This document shows, in pieces, positions 16,721 through 24,999 of a DNA stretch of 34,567 bases. The DNA comes from Phycisphaeraceae bacterium. Its GTDB lineage: Bacteria; Planctomycetota; Phycisphaerae; Phycisphaerales; SM1A02. The stretch spans positions 1 to 34,567 of the forward strand of contig PWVT01000151.1 of the NCBI GenBank assembly GCA_003562195.1, in the 5' to 3' direction. Every line of letters starts with the position of its first letter. Position 1 is the first letter of the stretch. The position numbers and the translations under genes were made by a program. The notes beneath the pieces were generated by a model. The model did not search any database. It saw nothing but the letters and a program-made list of their open reading frames with translations, and was not told the origin of the DNA.

Positions 16721-17926
16721 ATGTCCACTCTGTCCCAAGTTCCTGACGCCGGCGGCCGCTTTGGTGAGTTCGGCGGACGATACGTGCCCGAGACGCTCAT
16801 CGCTGCTTTGGATCAGCTTGATCAGGCCTATGAAGAGGCCCGCAGCGATCCGGCGTTCCAGGCCGAACTTGACTCCCTGCTGCAGCACTTCGTCGGCAGA
16901 GCCACACCGCTCACGCACTGCCAACGGCTGACCGAGCACGTCGGCGGGGCGCAGATTCACCTCAAACGTGAAGACCTTGCCCATACCGGTGCCCACAAAA
17001 TCAACAACACCATCGGCCAGGCACTGCTCAGCAAGCGCATGGGCAAGCAGCGCGTGATTGCGGAAACCGGAGCCGGGCAACACGGCGTCGCCACGGCGAC
17101 CGCCTGCGCCCATTTCGGCCTGCAATGTGAAATCTACATGGGTGCCGAGGACGTTCGTCGCCAGAACCTGAATGTCTTTCGCATGCGCCTCTTGGGCGCA
17201 AAGGTGAATGTGGTCGAATCCGGCTCGCGCACCTTGAAGGACGCAACCAACGAAGCAATGCGCGACTGGATGGGCTCGGTGGACCACACGCATTACATCC
17301 TCGGCTCCGTCGTCGGGCCGCACCCCTTCCCGCGCATCGTGCGTGATTTCCAAGCCATCATCGGCAACGAATGCCGCGAGCAGTGCCAGGCACAGTTTGG
17401 TTTGTTGCCGGATTGCATCGTTGCCTGCGTTGGTGGTGGCTCGAACGCAGCGGGCATCTTTTATCCGTTCGTGGATGACGCCAGCGTGCGATTGATCGGT
17501 GTGGAAGCTGGCGGCCGCAGCGCGATGCTCGGCGATCATGCTGCCCCCCTGTCGCACGGCTCGCCAGGCGTATTGCACGGCTCGCTCAGTTATGTCCTGC
17601 AGGATGAGTTCGGGCAGACGGCGCAGGTGCATTCGTGCTCGGCGGGTTTGGATTATCCCGGCGTCGGGCCCGAGCACTCATACTGGCGCGATGTCGGCCG
17701 AGTGAGTTACACATCGGTCACGGATGAGGCGGCGCTAAAGGCGTTTTGCAAGCTTGCGGAACTGGAAGGACTGATCCCGGCACTGGAAACGGCACATGCA
17801 CTGGCGTGCGGCATGCGCGAAGCGGCGATGATGCGGCCGGATCAGCATCTTGTCATCAATCTCTCTGGCCGCGGCGATAAGGACGTGCAGGAGGCCTCGC
17901 GACTGCTTGAAGCAACTGGCGAATGA
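16721..17926 (+). CDS. trpB: Tryptophan synthase beta chain
   Basis: This 401-residue PLP enzyme replaces the serine hydroxyl with indole to give L-tryptophan, normally in complex with TrpA. The N-terminus [15 protein letters not shown] is diagnostic. The PLP lysine is K93 in HTGAHKINN. The phosphate-binding glycine loop [10 protein letters not shown] and the catalytic-region ETGAGQHG are intact. The C-terminal NLSGRGDKD is typical of the TrpB1 class. ATG at 16721 is used; an upstream GTG would add eight unconserved residues. trpA is not adjacent, so the trp genes are dispersed. Confidence 0.97.
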   Translation: MSTLSQVPDAGGRFGEFGGRYVPETLIAALDQLDQAYEEARSDPAFQAELDSLLQHFVGRATPLTHCQRLTEHVGGAQIHLKREDLAHTGAHKINNTIGQALLSKRMGKQRVIAETGAGQHGVATATACAHFGLQCEIYMGAEDVRRQNLNVFRMRLLGAKVNVVESGSRTLKDATNEAMRDWMGSVDHTHYILGSVVGPHPFPRIVRDFQAIIGNECREQCQAQFGLLPDCIVACVGGGSNAAGIFYPFVDDASVRLIGVEAGGRSAMLGDHAAPLSHGSPGVLHGSLSYVLQDEFGQTAQVHSCSAGLDYPGVGPEHSYWRDVGRVSYTSVTDEAALKAFCKLAELEGLIPALETAHALACGMREAAMMRPDQHLVINLSGRGDKDVQEASRLLEATGE

Positions 17927-18126
17927 ACCCGAATGTGTGGCGGCTTGGAATCGTCTGATAACTCGTGCCTTTTGTCCGAATCGGGAAAGGCGAATCATGT
18001 AGGTTGAGGGCCTCTCCATGGAATCATTTAAGTCATGGTGGGTCTCTACACCGATAGGTCGATGAACGAAACAGTGCGAGTCGGGCACTGCCATGGAACA
18101 ATCCCATCTTGTCACGAAAGGCCCGC

Positions 18127-18357
18127 ATGAACGCACACTCCCGCTACTCCCGCTTGTTCTGCCGGCTCGCAGTTGCCATGTCCTTGGGTGCAGCATCGCT
18201 GGCCCTTTCCGGATGTGCACGATCGGAACTGATCGGCTTTGAACGCCATTTGTCCACCACGGTTCGTCCCGGGCCCGCAGAAAACAAGGATGTCATTGCT
18301 GCGTTTCGGCTGGATGAGCCGGCTGTGCCACCTTCGGCTGTCGCACGCGGTCAATAA
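18127..18357 (+). CDS. Small putative lipoprotein of unknown function
   Basis: This frame encodes 76 residues. A basic, hydrophobic N-terminus (about residues 8-29) ends in the lipobox ALSGC with Cys30. Only about 45 residues follow, and they show no known domain. AAAGG lies five bases before the ATG at 18127. It stands alone between trpB and a degraded TetR gene. A real gene is suggested by the signal peptide and ribosome-binding site, but the length is short and no family is recognised. Confidence 0.5.
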   Translation: MNAHSRYSRLFCRLAVAMSLGAASLALSGCARSELIGFERHLSTTVRPGPAENKDVIAAFRLDEPAVPPSAVARGQ

Positions 18358-18422
18358 CCCCACTCTCAGTCGAGCGGCCAGCATCGCAGTGCCGGCTGTT
18401 ACTCTGGCCGGTCAACTGTCGT

Positions 18423-18569
18423 GTTTCCGAAGGTCGCGTCGAGACTTGGCATGTTGATGCCCATGGTCTCTGCAAGGGCGGCAAGCGAAGTCCCTTCGAA
18501 CCCGTACCTCCAGAAAAGCCCCATCGCTGCTCCAAACGCTGAATCGGTATCAAACGATCTAGGGCAGCC
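18423..18569 (-). pseudogene. N-terminal remnant of a TetR/AcrR-family regulator
   Basis: On minus, about 49 residues match the helix-turn-helix region of TetR proteins: a PRSFDTD start, then AMGLFWRYGFEGTSL, ETMGINMPSLDATFGN. The match stops right after FGN, where family members continue with a Lys/Glu helix, and a stop codon follows within ten residues. The ligand-binding domain is absent. The remnant lies between a small lipoprotein gene and the DinB-like gene, in the opposite direction, so it may be what is left of a divergent regulator of the latter. Confidence 0.7.
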
Positions 18570-18679
18570 ATGCGTTCTGGAATGCGTGAACGATTGATCG
18601 AAAAGCACGGTCATCCATTTGACGCTCGTTGCCGTTATCAATACTTTTCGTATTCACTACACAATCTCAGGAGGAGCCC

Positions 18680-19198
18680 ATGAAGGGAACTGACATCATT
18701 CGAAGCGCGCTGGCATTCACCGACCGGTTCGGCATGAAAATGCTCGAAGATATGCGCGATGCCTGCACCACCTACCCCACACCAAACGGTGGCAACCATC
18801 CACTCTGGATCGTCGGTCATCTGGCGGTCACAGAGGGCGAGCTTTACGGCATGGTGACTGGCGAACCCAATCCGGTTGAGCAGTGGAATGTTCACTTTGC
18901 CCCAGGCACAGCCCCCTCCGAAAACGTAGAAGACTATCCGCCATATGACGAACTGCTTGATACGTTGCAAAAGCTTCGCAGCCGCACCCTGAAGTTGCTT
19001 GATGAGCTTAGCGATGATGACCTCAGTCGCGCTCCGAAACGCAATTTCCCTGGAGGCGAAGACATTTTTGGCACGGTTGGCCAAGTCCTTACAGCGATCG
19101 CCATGCACCAGGAGTTTCATCTCGGCCAGATTGCCGATGCTCGCCGCGCTGCTGGGCGAAAGCCGATGTTTGAAATGGACACTACGTCAACAACATGA
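18680..19198 (+). CDS. DinB-superfamily protein
   Basis: This 172-residue four-helix-bundle protein is of the DinB/YfiT kind. These proteins are metal-dependent enzymes or damage-induced proteins, some acting as thiol or glutathione-analogue transferases. Candidate metal ligands are H47 (with H40 nearby, in NHPLWIVGHLA) and H143/H147 (AMHQEFHLGQ). A strong AGGAGG box at 18670-18675 sits five bases before the ATG. The upstream TetR remnant hints at past local regulation. The substrate is unknown. Two-His spacing and the end motif HLGQIADARR support the family placement. Confidence 0.85.
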   Translation: MKGTDIIRSALAFTDRFGMKMLEDMRDACTTYPTPNGGNHPLWIVGHLAVTEGELYGMVTGEPNPVEQWNVHFAPGTAPSENVEDYPPYDELLDTLQKLRSRTLKLLDELSDDDLSRAPKRNFPGGEDIFGTVGQVLTAIAMHQEFHLGQIADARRAAGRKPMFEMDTTSTT

Positions 19199-19464
19199 TC
19201 ACCATGAATTAACTGCAACCGTGTCGTTTGGGGCGGGTTCAAGTCGATCATCAACGCGGTCAGCAAGCAAGCCAGAGCAATAATCCCGAACAGTACCCTG
19301 TCTGCAGCGATACCGGTTTGCTGCATCGCTGAAAAAATCAAATTTTGTGGAATGATCCCGCGTCGCGGCTGTCTTGAAGTATTACCGCGCGATATTCTGC
19401 GCGCTGCTGGCTGTGACATTTTCCTGCCTGTGGCGCATCGCGAAGATGAGTGACCCAGGAGAAG
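19199..19464. other. Intergenic region upstream of the Arg-rich protein gene
   Basis: No gene is supported here. On minus there is an open frame with one hydrophobic run (near LFGIIALACLLTALMIDL, about 19230-19300), but it runs into antisense of the DinB-like gene and has no matching family. Promoter elements for the downstream gene are not clear. A CCAGGAG ribosome-binding site is visible at 19455-19461. Confidence 0.4.
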
Positions 19465-21360
19465 ATGATGATGCACCGATCACATGTCGAATCAGTTCGC
19501 CTCATTCGATCAGCCACATGCTGCAGGGCGCGCCTCGGTTCATTGGTGATCCTTTTGGTCGCCATGTGTGCCATGCTGCCGCTTCAAGCCACTGCAATGG
19601 CATCATCAGATTCGCGTGAGCGTAGTGCCGCGCGCGAGCGACAGTCTTCCGCAGCCGACAATGCCCGGGCCGAACGTGAGCGTGCAGCAGCACAAGCTCA
19701 ACGGGCAGAACGCCGCGCCCAAGCCGACCGCGCCGCCGAGCGCCAGCGGCAACGCCAGGCCCAACAACAACGGGCACAGCGCGAGGAAGCCAGATCACGC
19801 CAACAGCGTGAATCACGTCCTCAGCGATCGTCACAACGGCCACAAGTCACACCACCCAGCCGCGATCGTGCTATACCGCCAACGCAGCAGCAACGACCTC
19901 GCCCAACTGTGACTCGACCGCAAATCACCCCGGAACGTCCCCGCCCGCAGTTCACACGCCCCAGCTTTACCAGACCGCAACACACGAGACCTCAGTTTAC
20001 ACGTCCGCACTGGTCCCGACCGTCTGTGACCCAACCAGCCCGCGAGAGGCCCAACACCGCACGGCCACAGTTCACACCGCCTTCGCAAACTCGCCCGCCT
20101 CGACGTGACTTCGCTCCACGCCCGGAACACCCGTCGCTTTCTCGCTTCGATCCGCCGCGAGGGCGATCACATCACCTTGATGAACGTCGTCCGGGGACAC
20201 GACCGACATTTACTCCGCAAGATCGGACCCGTCAGCCGGGTCATAGTCGGCCTGCCCTGCGTAATCACGAGCATGCGTCAACGTTGGATCGACAGCGGCG
20301 TGTGCGTGAGGAGCGCCGTCAGCGCAGCGAGCGGCCGTCACTTTCTGACTTTGAACGCACCGAACGTGATCGCCACGCACGCACGCTTGATCGGCAAACA
20401 CCCGAGCAGCGCAGCCGGGAACAATTACGTGACCCCAACTCCGATCAATCTGATGCGCAAACATTGGACCGCCGCCGTGGTCAACATCCTCAATCAGATC
20501 GCCAACCACAGACACCTGATGTGAATGTGAGCCACAGTACAAACGTCACGAATGTCACCAATGTGACGAACGTGACGTATCACAAACATCGATCTCACAT
20601 TCGGCATCGGCCGCGGGCTGCCAAGGGCAGTTCCTTTTGGTTCGGCTTCTACTTCTCCTCTGCCAGTTTCAAGCGACCGTGGCACGCAAATTACTGGTGC
20701 GGGCATCATGTGTGTGGCGGGTGGTGCTCGGTGTATCGCCCACGTTTCTCATGGGGCTGGTGCCCGACATGGTGGTATCCCACTCGAACGGTGTATCTCC
20801 GCCCGCTCGGCCGGCCGATCTACCTGACCACGCACCATACCACTTACATCACCGCTGCTCCTGCCGCACCCCAGCCCGTACAGCAACCGGCGTGCCCGGT
20901 GCCGCACCGTGAAGCATGGGAACTGCTTGCCGATTCGCACTTTCAGCACGCTCTGGAAGCATTTGCATGTTTGGCCCAAGAACATCGCTACGACGGCCTT
21001 CCGCACGTCGGCTACGCACTGGCCAGTGCCATGGTTGGCTCGGATGAATCGGCCATTGCATTGATGCGACACTCGGTGCTGGTTGATGTCGAATCGCTAC
21101 GATACGTGCCTGCCGACAGTCGGTTGGATGATCATATTGCAGCTTTGCTTGAGTTCTACGCCGAGTTGGCCGTCCATCCCGGCCACGAGCACGATGGATT
21201 GTTTATGGTCGGTGCGCTTCGTACGATCCTGACCGACCACGGTGGAGCTTACTTCGCCCTTACACAGGCGATGAACCAAGGCAGCCGCGAGCGTTCCATG
21301 GTGAAACTGCACAGTATGGTCGCCACGCTACTCCACGAAGGCCTGCACCCAAGCCGCTGA
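19465..21360 (+). CDS. Arg/Pro-rich repetitive exported protein with C-terminal TPR-like domain
   Basis: This frame encodes about 631 residues and has no named family I can give. A signal-like hydrophobic segment (LGSLVILLVAMCAMLPLQATAMA) comes first. An Arg/Ala/Gln/Glu-rich, coiled-coil-like stretch follows. Next is a Pro/Arg region with a loose five-residue repeat of the xFTRP type, then Arg/Asp-rich low complexity. Four NVT triplets (NVTNVTNVTNVT) precede a His-rich patch and a Trp/Tyr/Cys-rich segment (YWCGHHVCGGWC). The last 160 residues look globular and TPR-like (EAWELLADSHFQHALEAFACL). Codons vary between repeat units, arguing for selection on protein sequence. Three ATGs in a row (19465, 19468, 19471) follow the CCAGGAG box. 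Planctomycete genomes encode similarly built proteins with NVT/NVN repeats. A cell-envelope role is an inference. Confidence 0.8.
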   Translation: MMMHRSHVESVRLIRSATCCRARLGSLVILLVAMCAMLPLQATAMASSDSRERSAARERQSSAADNARAERERAAAQAQRAERRAQADRAAERQRQRQAQQQRAQREEARSRQQRESRPQRSSQRPQVTPPSRDRAIPPTQQQRPRPTVTRPQITPERPRPQFTRPSFTRPQHTRPQFTRPHWSRPSVTQPARERPNTARPQFTPPSQTRPPRRDFAPRPEHPSLSRFDPPRGRSHHLDERRPGTRPTFTPQDRTRQPGHSRPALRNHEHASTLDRQRRVREERRQRSERPSLSDFERTERDRHARTLDRQTPEQRSREQLRDPNSDQSDAQTLDRRRGQHPQSDRQPQTPDVNVSHSTNVTNVTNVTNVTYHKHRSHIRHRPRAAKGSSFWFGFYFSSASFKRPWHANYWCGHHVCGGWCSVYRPRFSWGWCPTWWYPTRTVYLRPLGRPIYLTTHHTTYITAAPAAPQPVQQPACPVPHREAWELLADSHFQHALEAFACLAQEHRYDGLPHVGYALASAMVGSDESAIALMRHSVLVDVESLRYVPADSRLDDHIAALLEFYAELAVHPGHEHDGLFMVGALRTILTDHGGAYFALTQAMNQGSRERSMVKLHSMVATLLHEGLHPSR

Positions 21361-21620
21361 CACTGAGAACACCGCGGTCACACTTAGTGCAAACAAATTT
21401 ACCGATCGCTCGACGGTGTGTGTTCATCAAGACATGACAGATTGCAGTGCCCCTGCCTGTGGTATTCACTGAGACGAAAGCCGGGCCATCGTTTCAGAGG
21501 TGAGCATGCAGAATTGCCCGGAAGTTCCCGACTGTCACACACAACGTGCATGAGTTTCCCGTGGTACAACAAGCAAGCCCTTCGAGCAGTTGGCCGAAGA
21601 GCTTGATGCGGCGAGAAAAG
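21361..21620. other. Intergenic region before tRNA-Pro(TGG)
   Basis: I see no gene, repeat or clear terminator in these 260 bases. Open frames are short and lack domains. It is the convergent junction between the Arg-rich protein gene and the minus-strand tRNA-Pro. Confidence 0.4.
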
Positions 21621-21694
21621 TCGGGGTGACAGGATTCGAACCTGCGACTTCGTGCTCCCAAAGCACGCGCTCTACCAAGCTGAGCTACACCCCG
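21621..21694 (-). tRNA. tRNA-Pro (anticodon TGG)
   Basis: On minus it reads CGGGGTG TA GCTC...GAGC, an anticodon arm CGTGC-TTTGGGA-GCACG with anticodon TGG, a T arm with GGTTCGAATCC, and a closing CACCCCG plus discriminator A. It is 74 bases, all stems pair, and CCA is not encoded. It reads CCA and, by wobble, other proline codons. It shares almost all its acceptor, D and T arm sequence with tRNA-Pro(CGG) at 29668-29741. Confidence 0.97.
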
Positions 21695-21722
21695 CAGTGT
21701 TCACAGGCCCATGATAGCCGAT

Positions 21723-22799
21723 TCATCCGTCAGGACGACTTGCGATCTCGTCCTTGATCGCATCTATCTCGCGCCATTGTTCATCCGGATCGGTCAGATC
21801 TTGCCACAAATCAACCAGCGCCTCGCGGCGGGTATCGCCGTTGTCACGGGCGAAGCTGGTCCAGTGTACCGGGTCAGTGCCGTTGGTCGGCGTGAGCTGT
21901 AGGCCCCACATGGGTTGAAAACCATGTGTGTCCATTGAATAGCGCATATCGCCCAGCGCGTGCTCGTCGCCGTGCACATAGGCAACATACCCATCGGTGA
22001 ATGCGTCAAATCCCTCAAAGACTTCCAAAATGCGTTCGCCAGCCACCGCATCCAACGGCAGGTCCTCACGCATGATCTGGCGACGCGTTTCCCCGGTTCG
22101 TATCAGCGTTGGTCCGAGCAGCCCCGGACGCACTGCATCAGCATGCAGGTTGCCATGAGAGTCCTCATACAAGGATCGCCAAACCACGATATTACCGAAA
22201 CTCGGCATGGCACGCCCGCGCACGATGTCATGGCCGCGCAAGTCCGCCAGTTGCTGTTGCGTGTGCAGTACGCGCTGGTTCTGCACAAACCCAAGCCCGA
22301 CGTACATCAGCGAGATCGCAAAGGCAATGCGTGTTGGCCATGCCTTGGCAACGATCAATGCAATCACCACGCCGACAATGAGTGGGACCGTAAACAGCGG
22401 ATCAATAATGCTGATCACATCCCACGACACTCGTTCATTGCGAAACGGCCAGAACAGGTAAGTCCCGAAACTGGTGAAGGTGTCGTTGATGCCGTGTGTC
22501 GCGCAGCCAATGGTCGCAGCGAGCCATGCGCTGAATGCGTGCGGGCGAAATCGCTTGAAAATCAACAACAGCGGCGCGGCTGCGAGCAGCCCGCCGATCG
22601 GGATAAATGCCAACGCGTGTGTGAAGTGCCGGTGATGCTCCCACGGCAAGGCGGGGTCAGCCAGGAAACCCCAGAACACATCCACATCCAGCAGCAGCCC
22701 GCCAGCGCCGCCAAACAGGATGGCTCCACGGCCGAGCTTGTTGTGCATTATGCCGTGCGCTGCCGCAGCGCCGAACACGGTATGAGTGATGGGGTCCAT
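21723..22799 (-). CDS. Membrane-bound metal-dependent hydrolase-like protein (YdjM/DUF457 family)
   Basis: This 358-residue integral membrane protein starts MDPITHTVFGAAAAHG, the conserved head of the YdjM/DUF457 family. It contains the typical His/Asp-rich pattern, including DVDVFWG, HHRHFTHAL and a later HGINDTFTSFGTY. About five hydrophobic helices lie between residues 20 and 180. The C-terminal half is soluble. Family members are annotated as inner-membrane, metal-dependent hydrolases, but the reaction is not known. ATG at 22799 is preferred to a GTG two codons upstream because it gives the conserved start. It is divergent from the RibB-fusion gene, about 90 bases away. Confidence 0.88.
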   Translation of the reverse strand: MDPITHTVFGAAAAHGIMHNKLGRGAILFGGAGGLLLDVDVFWGFLADPALPWEHHRHFTHALAFIPIGGLLAAAPLLLIFKRFRPHAFSAWLAATIGCATHGINDTFTSFGTYLFWPFRNERVSWDVISIIDPLFTVPLIVGVVIALIVAKAWPTRIAFAISLMYVGLGFVQNQRVLHTQQQLADLRGHDIVRGRAMPSFGNIVVWRSLYEDSHGNLHADAVRPGLLGPTLIRTGETRRQIMREDLPLDAVAGERILEVFEGFDAFTDGYVAYVHGDEHALGDMRYSMDTHGFQPMWGLQLTPTNGTDPVHWTSFARDNGDTRREALVDLWQDLTDPDEQWREIDAIKDEIASRPDG

Positions 22800-22890
22800 T
22801 GGCACAAACTTTAGCGCATTGTCCAGCTCGAAGCGCGATGGCCAGTTCCATGGACGCGTAGCTGAACGTAGCCCTGGATCGCCCTACACT

Positions 22891-24093
22891 ATGCGTCTCA
22901 TGGCCCTGTCACCGATTCCCGATATTCTTGAAGACCTGCGTCAAGGCAAGATCGTCATCCTTGTCGATGATGAAGACCGCGAAAACGAAGGTGACTTCAT
23001 CTGCGCCGCTGAGAGCATCACGCCGCAACTGATCAACTTCATGACGCGCGTCGGCGGCGGATATCTATGCGTCTCGCTCACGAGTGATGACTGCGATCGG
23101 CTGGACCTTGGTCCACAAGCCGCGACGAACACCTCACTGCGCGGCACGCCGCTGACAGTGAGCATCGACGGCCATCCGAAGCATGGTGTCGGCACCGGCA
23201 TCTCCGCACCCGATCGCGCCAAGACCATTCAACTCATGGTCGATCCTGAGACCACCCCTAGTGATTTCGTGCGACCAGGGCATATCAACCCGCTTCGAGC
23301 GCGCGATGGCGGCGTACTGGTGCGCACCGGGCAAACTGAAGGTGCGGTAGACCTCATGCGTCTAGCAGGCATGCGACCGGCGGCTGTGCTCATTGAGATT
23401 GTCCGTGAGGATGGCGAGATGGCGCGCATGCCCGATCTTGAACAGCTTGCCGCAAAACACGAAATGAAGATCTGTAGCGTCGAGCAGATCATCGAATACC
23501 GCCTTGGTCGTGAAGCCCTTTTGCAACGCATCGAACCGTTGGCGGGCACACCCATGCAGACAGCTCACGGTTGCTTCAACCTCATTGCGTATCAAAGCAC
23601 CATTGATCCGCTACCGCACTTGGCACTCACGGTCGGGGGGATCGGTGAGCTGGATGAAACCGGCCATCCCCAGCATTGCGACGATGCGGTTCTCGTTCGC
23701 ATGCACCGCCGCGATCTGCTTGGCGACATTTTCGATGAACAGACCAGCGGGAGCGGTTCACAACTGCGACAATCCATGAAGATGATCCAAGATGCAGGTC
23801 GTGGAGTTCTCGTGTATCTCAGGCCGGAAGGCGCGGGTGATGACCTGCGTGGACGTCTGCAAAAGATTCGCCGTCCTGCAAGCGATGACGTCAACGTGCC
23901 TGATCTCACACGTCTCGACGGCGTGGGCGGGACGGTCCATCAGATGGATCATCGTGAGTTCGGCATCGGTGGACAGATTCTGCGCGATCTGGGGCTATCC
24001 AAACTACGAATCCTCACAAATCACCCGAAGTCCCTGCCCGGACTACATGGTTTTGGATTGGAAGTTGTCGAGCAAGTTCCCATTCGGAAGTGA
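22891..24093 (+). CDS. 3,4-dihydroxy-2-butanone 4-phosphate synthase fused to degenerate GTP cyclohydrolase II-like domain (RibBX-type)
   Basis: This 400-residue protein has a RibB domain (about 1-205) that makes the butanone phosphate used by lumazine synthase, and a C-terminal RibA-like domain (about 210-400). RibB motifs present are DDEDRENEGDF and RPGHINPLRA. The usual GHTE metal-binding His is Gln148 (GQTEGAVDL). In the RibA-like half, the canonical HSECLTGD...RCDCG zinc site reads H272-R-R-D275-L-L-G-D, then S286 and S288. All three zinc cysteines are thus replaced while the flanking Gly, Asp, Gln and Leu align. The later REFGIGGQILRDLG and GFGLEVVE motifs are kept. Such RibB fusions with a non-GCHII C-terminus have been called RibBX. 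ATG at 22891 is used; 22900 is also possible. A true ribA should exist elsewhere. Confidence 0.9.
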   Translation: MRLMALSPIPDILEDLRQGKIVILVDDEDRENEGDFICAAESITPQLINFMTRVGGGYLCVSLTSDDCDRLDLGPQAATNTSLRGTPLTVSIDGHPKHGVGTGISAPDRAKTIQLMVDPETTPSDFVRPGHINPLRARDGGVLVRTGQTEGAVDLMRLAGMRPAAVLIEIVREDGEMARMPDLEQLAAKHEMKICSVEQIIEYRLGREALLQRIEPLAGTPMQTAHGCFNLIAYQSTIDPLPHLALTVGGIGELDETGHPQHCDDAVLVRMHRRDLLGDIFDEQTSGSGSQLRQSMKMIQDAGRGVLVYLRPEGAGDDLRGRLQKIRRPASDDVNVPDLTRLDGVGGTVHQMDHREFGIGGQILRDLGLSKLRILTNHPKSLPGLHGFGLEVVEQVPIRK

Positions 24094-24114
24094 TGCGGAG
24101 TTGGAGGGGAATGT

Positions 24115-24453
24115 ATGGTAGAGCAGTTTGTATCAGAGCCAATTGTGCCTGAAAAAGGTGCGTTTTCGACGGAATTGATGGCCATTGGCCTGGCATCTCT
24201 GCCAGCGGCATTCACATGGAGGAACCGGCGGTACGTCATCGCCGAATCTATCGGACACGAGAAGAAAAGTTCGCCTGAAGGCGGCAGGGCGGGTAACGAG
24301 GTGTATTTACGGCGTCAGGAGTTCACAGTCCGGCTTGATTCCGGTGAAATCGCCCGGTTGTATATCGAGCGGCACGCCCGTCGGGGTGCAAGCCGCACTG
24401 CGGCGAAACATCGCTGGTTTATGTACACGATCACCGGTCCTGACTTACCATAG
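24115..24453 (+). CDS. Small conserved cytoplasmic protein, unknown function (possibly DUF6504-like)
   Basis: This frame encodes 112 residues. A strong GGAGGGG box at 24103-24109 precedes the ATG at 24115, and the gene begins 21 bases after the RibB-fusion stop, so the two are probably co-transcribed. The pattern FTWRNRRYVIAESI, then a beta-rich stretch ending LYIERH and WFMYTITGP, resembles small DUF6504-type proteins with a WRxRRYxV motif. I am not sure of that assignment. There is no signal peptide or membrane segment. No function can be inferred. Confidence 0.65.
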   Translation: MVEQFVSEPIVPEKGAFSTELMAIGLASLPAAFTWRNRRYVIAESIGHEKKSSPEGGRAGNEVYLRRQEFTVRLDSGEIARLYIERHARRGASRTAAKHRWFMYTITGPDLP

Positions 24454-24519
24454 TGACCCGTGCCGGTGTCACGGCCCGGATGGGCCGCACCGCCGGCACA
24501 AAGGACCAGTGGAGCGAAC

Positions 24520-24999
24520 ATGCAAAGTTCCGTCATCGACAAACCTGCTGGGCCTCTCCAACGCGAGCATACTTCGCCACAGGTGCGCCGCATCTGGGCA
24601 TCGGCGGTCGCATTGGCGTGCGCTGCGTTGCTGGGCGTTGCGCTGTTCGTTACACCAGCCCAAGCCGGGCTTGGTTCCCATGAGCAGTTGAACTTGCCAA
24701 AGTGCGGGTGGATCATGTCGATGGATGTGCCCTGCGTGACGTGTGGGATGACCACCGCGTTTTCTCATGCAGCTCGCGGCAGCTTTCTGCAATCCATACT
24801 GGCTCAACCGCTTGGTTTTCTGCTTGCAATGGCAACGGCCATGACGCTGCTCGTCGCGGTGTACGTGGCATTGACCGGCTCGCAAGTGACACGAATGTTC
24901 TCACGGTTGTGGGCTCCGCGCATGTTGTGGCTGCTGGCGGCGCTTGCTGTGGGCTCGTGGGTTTTCAAGATCGTTACATATAAGGGATTGGTCGCATGA
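24520..24999 (+). CDS. DUF2752 family membrane protein
   Basis: This 159-residue inner-membrane protein carries the DUF2752 hallmark CGWIMSMDVPCVTCGMTTAF, where the PCxxCGMTxAF part is diagnostic. It has three hydrophobic helices (about 25-45, 90-115, 125-148). The ATG at 24520 follows a GGAG box; an upstream start at 24460 would add a non-conserved tail. Its TGA overlaps the ATG of the following lipoprotein gene (ATGA at 24996-24999), indicating translational coupling. The family function is unknown. The paired cysteines suggest metal or disulfide chemistry, which is inference. Confidence 0.85.
   Translation: MQSSVIDKPAGPLQREHTSPQVRRIWASAVALACAALLGVALFVTPAQAGLGSHEQLNLPKCGWIMSMDVPCVTCGMTTAFSHAARGSFLQSILAQPLGFLLAMATAMTLLVAVYVALTGSQVTRMFSRLWAPRMLWLLAALAVGSWVFKIVTYKGLVA

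Noticed and set aside
14496-16931. Plus-strand open frame of about 811 codons across ftsY, nusB and ribH
   Set aside because: It is antisense to three clear genes with conserved motifs, is Ser/Arg/Ala-rich and has no recognisable domain.
16682-17677. Minus-strand open frame of about 331 codons antisense to trpB
   Set aside because: trpB is unambiguous on the other strand, and the antisense product resembles nothing.
19117-19476. Minus-strand frame with a hydrophobic segment (near LFGIIALACLLTALM)
   Set aside because: Most of the frame is antisense to the DinB-like gene or intergenic, with no ribosome-binding site and no family; one hydrophobic run is not enough.
20523-20580. NVT-encoding bases considered as a microsatellite
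   Set aside because: The units differ in synonymous positions, so the repeat is at protein level and is described with the gene.
22800-22890. FMN riboswitch upstream of the RibB-fusion gene
   Set aside because: The gap is only about 90 bases and I cannot find the conserved AGGGT/CGGGG-type elements or six-stem layout.
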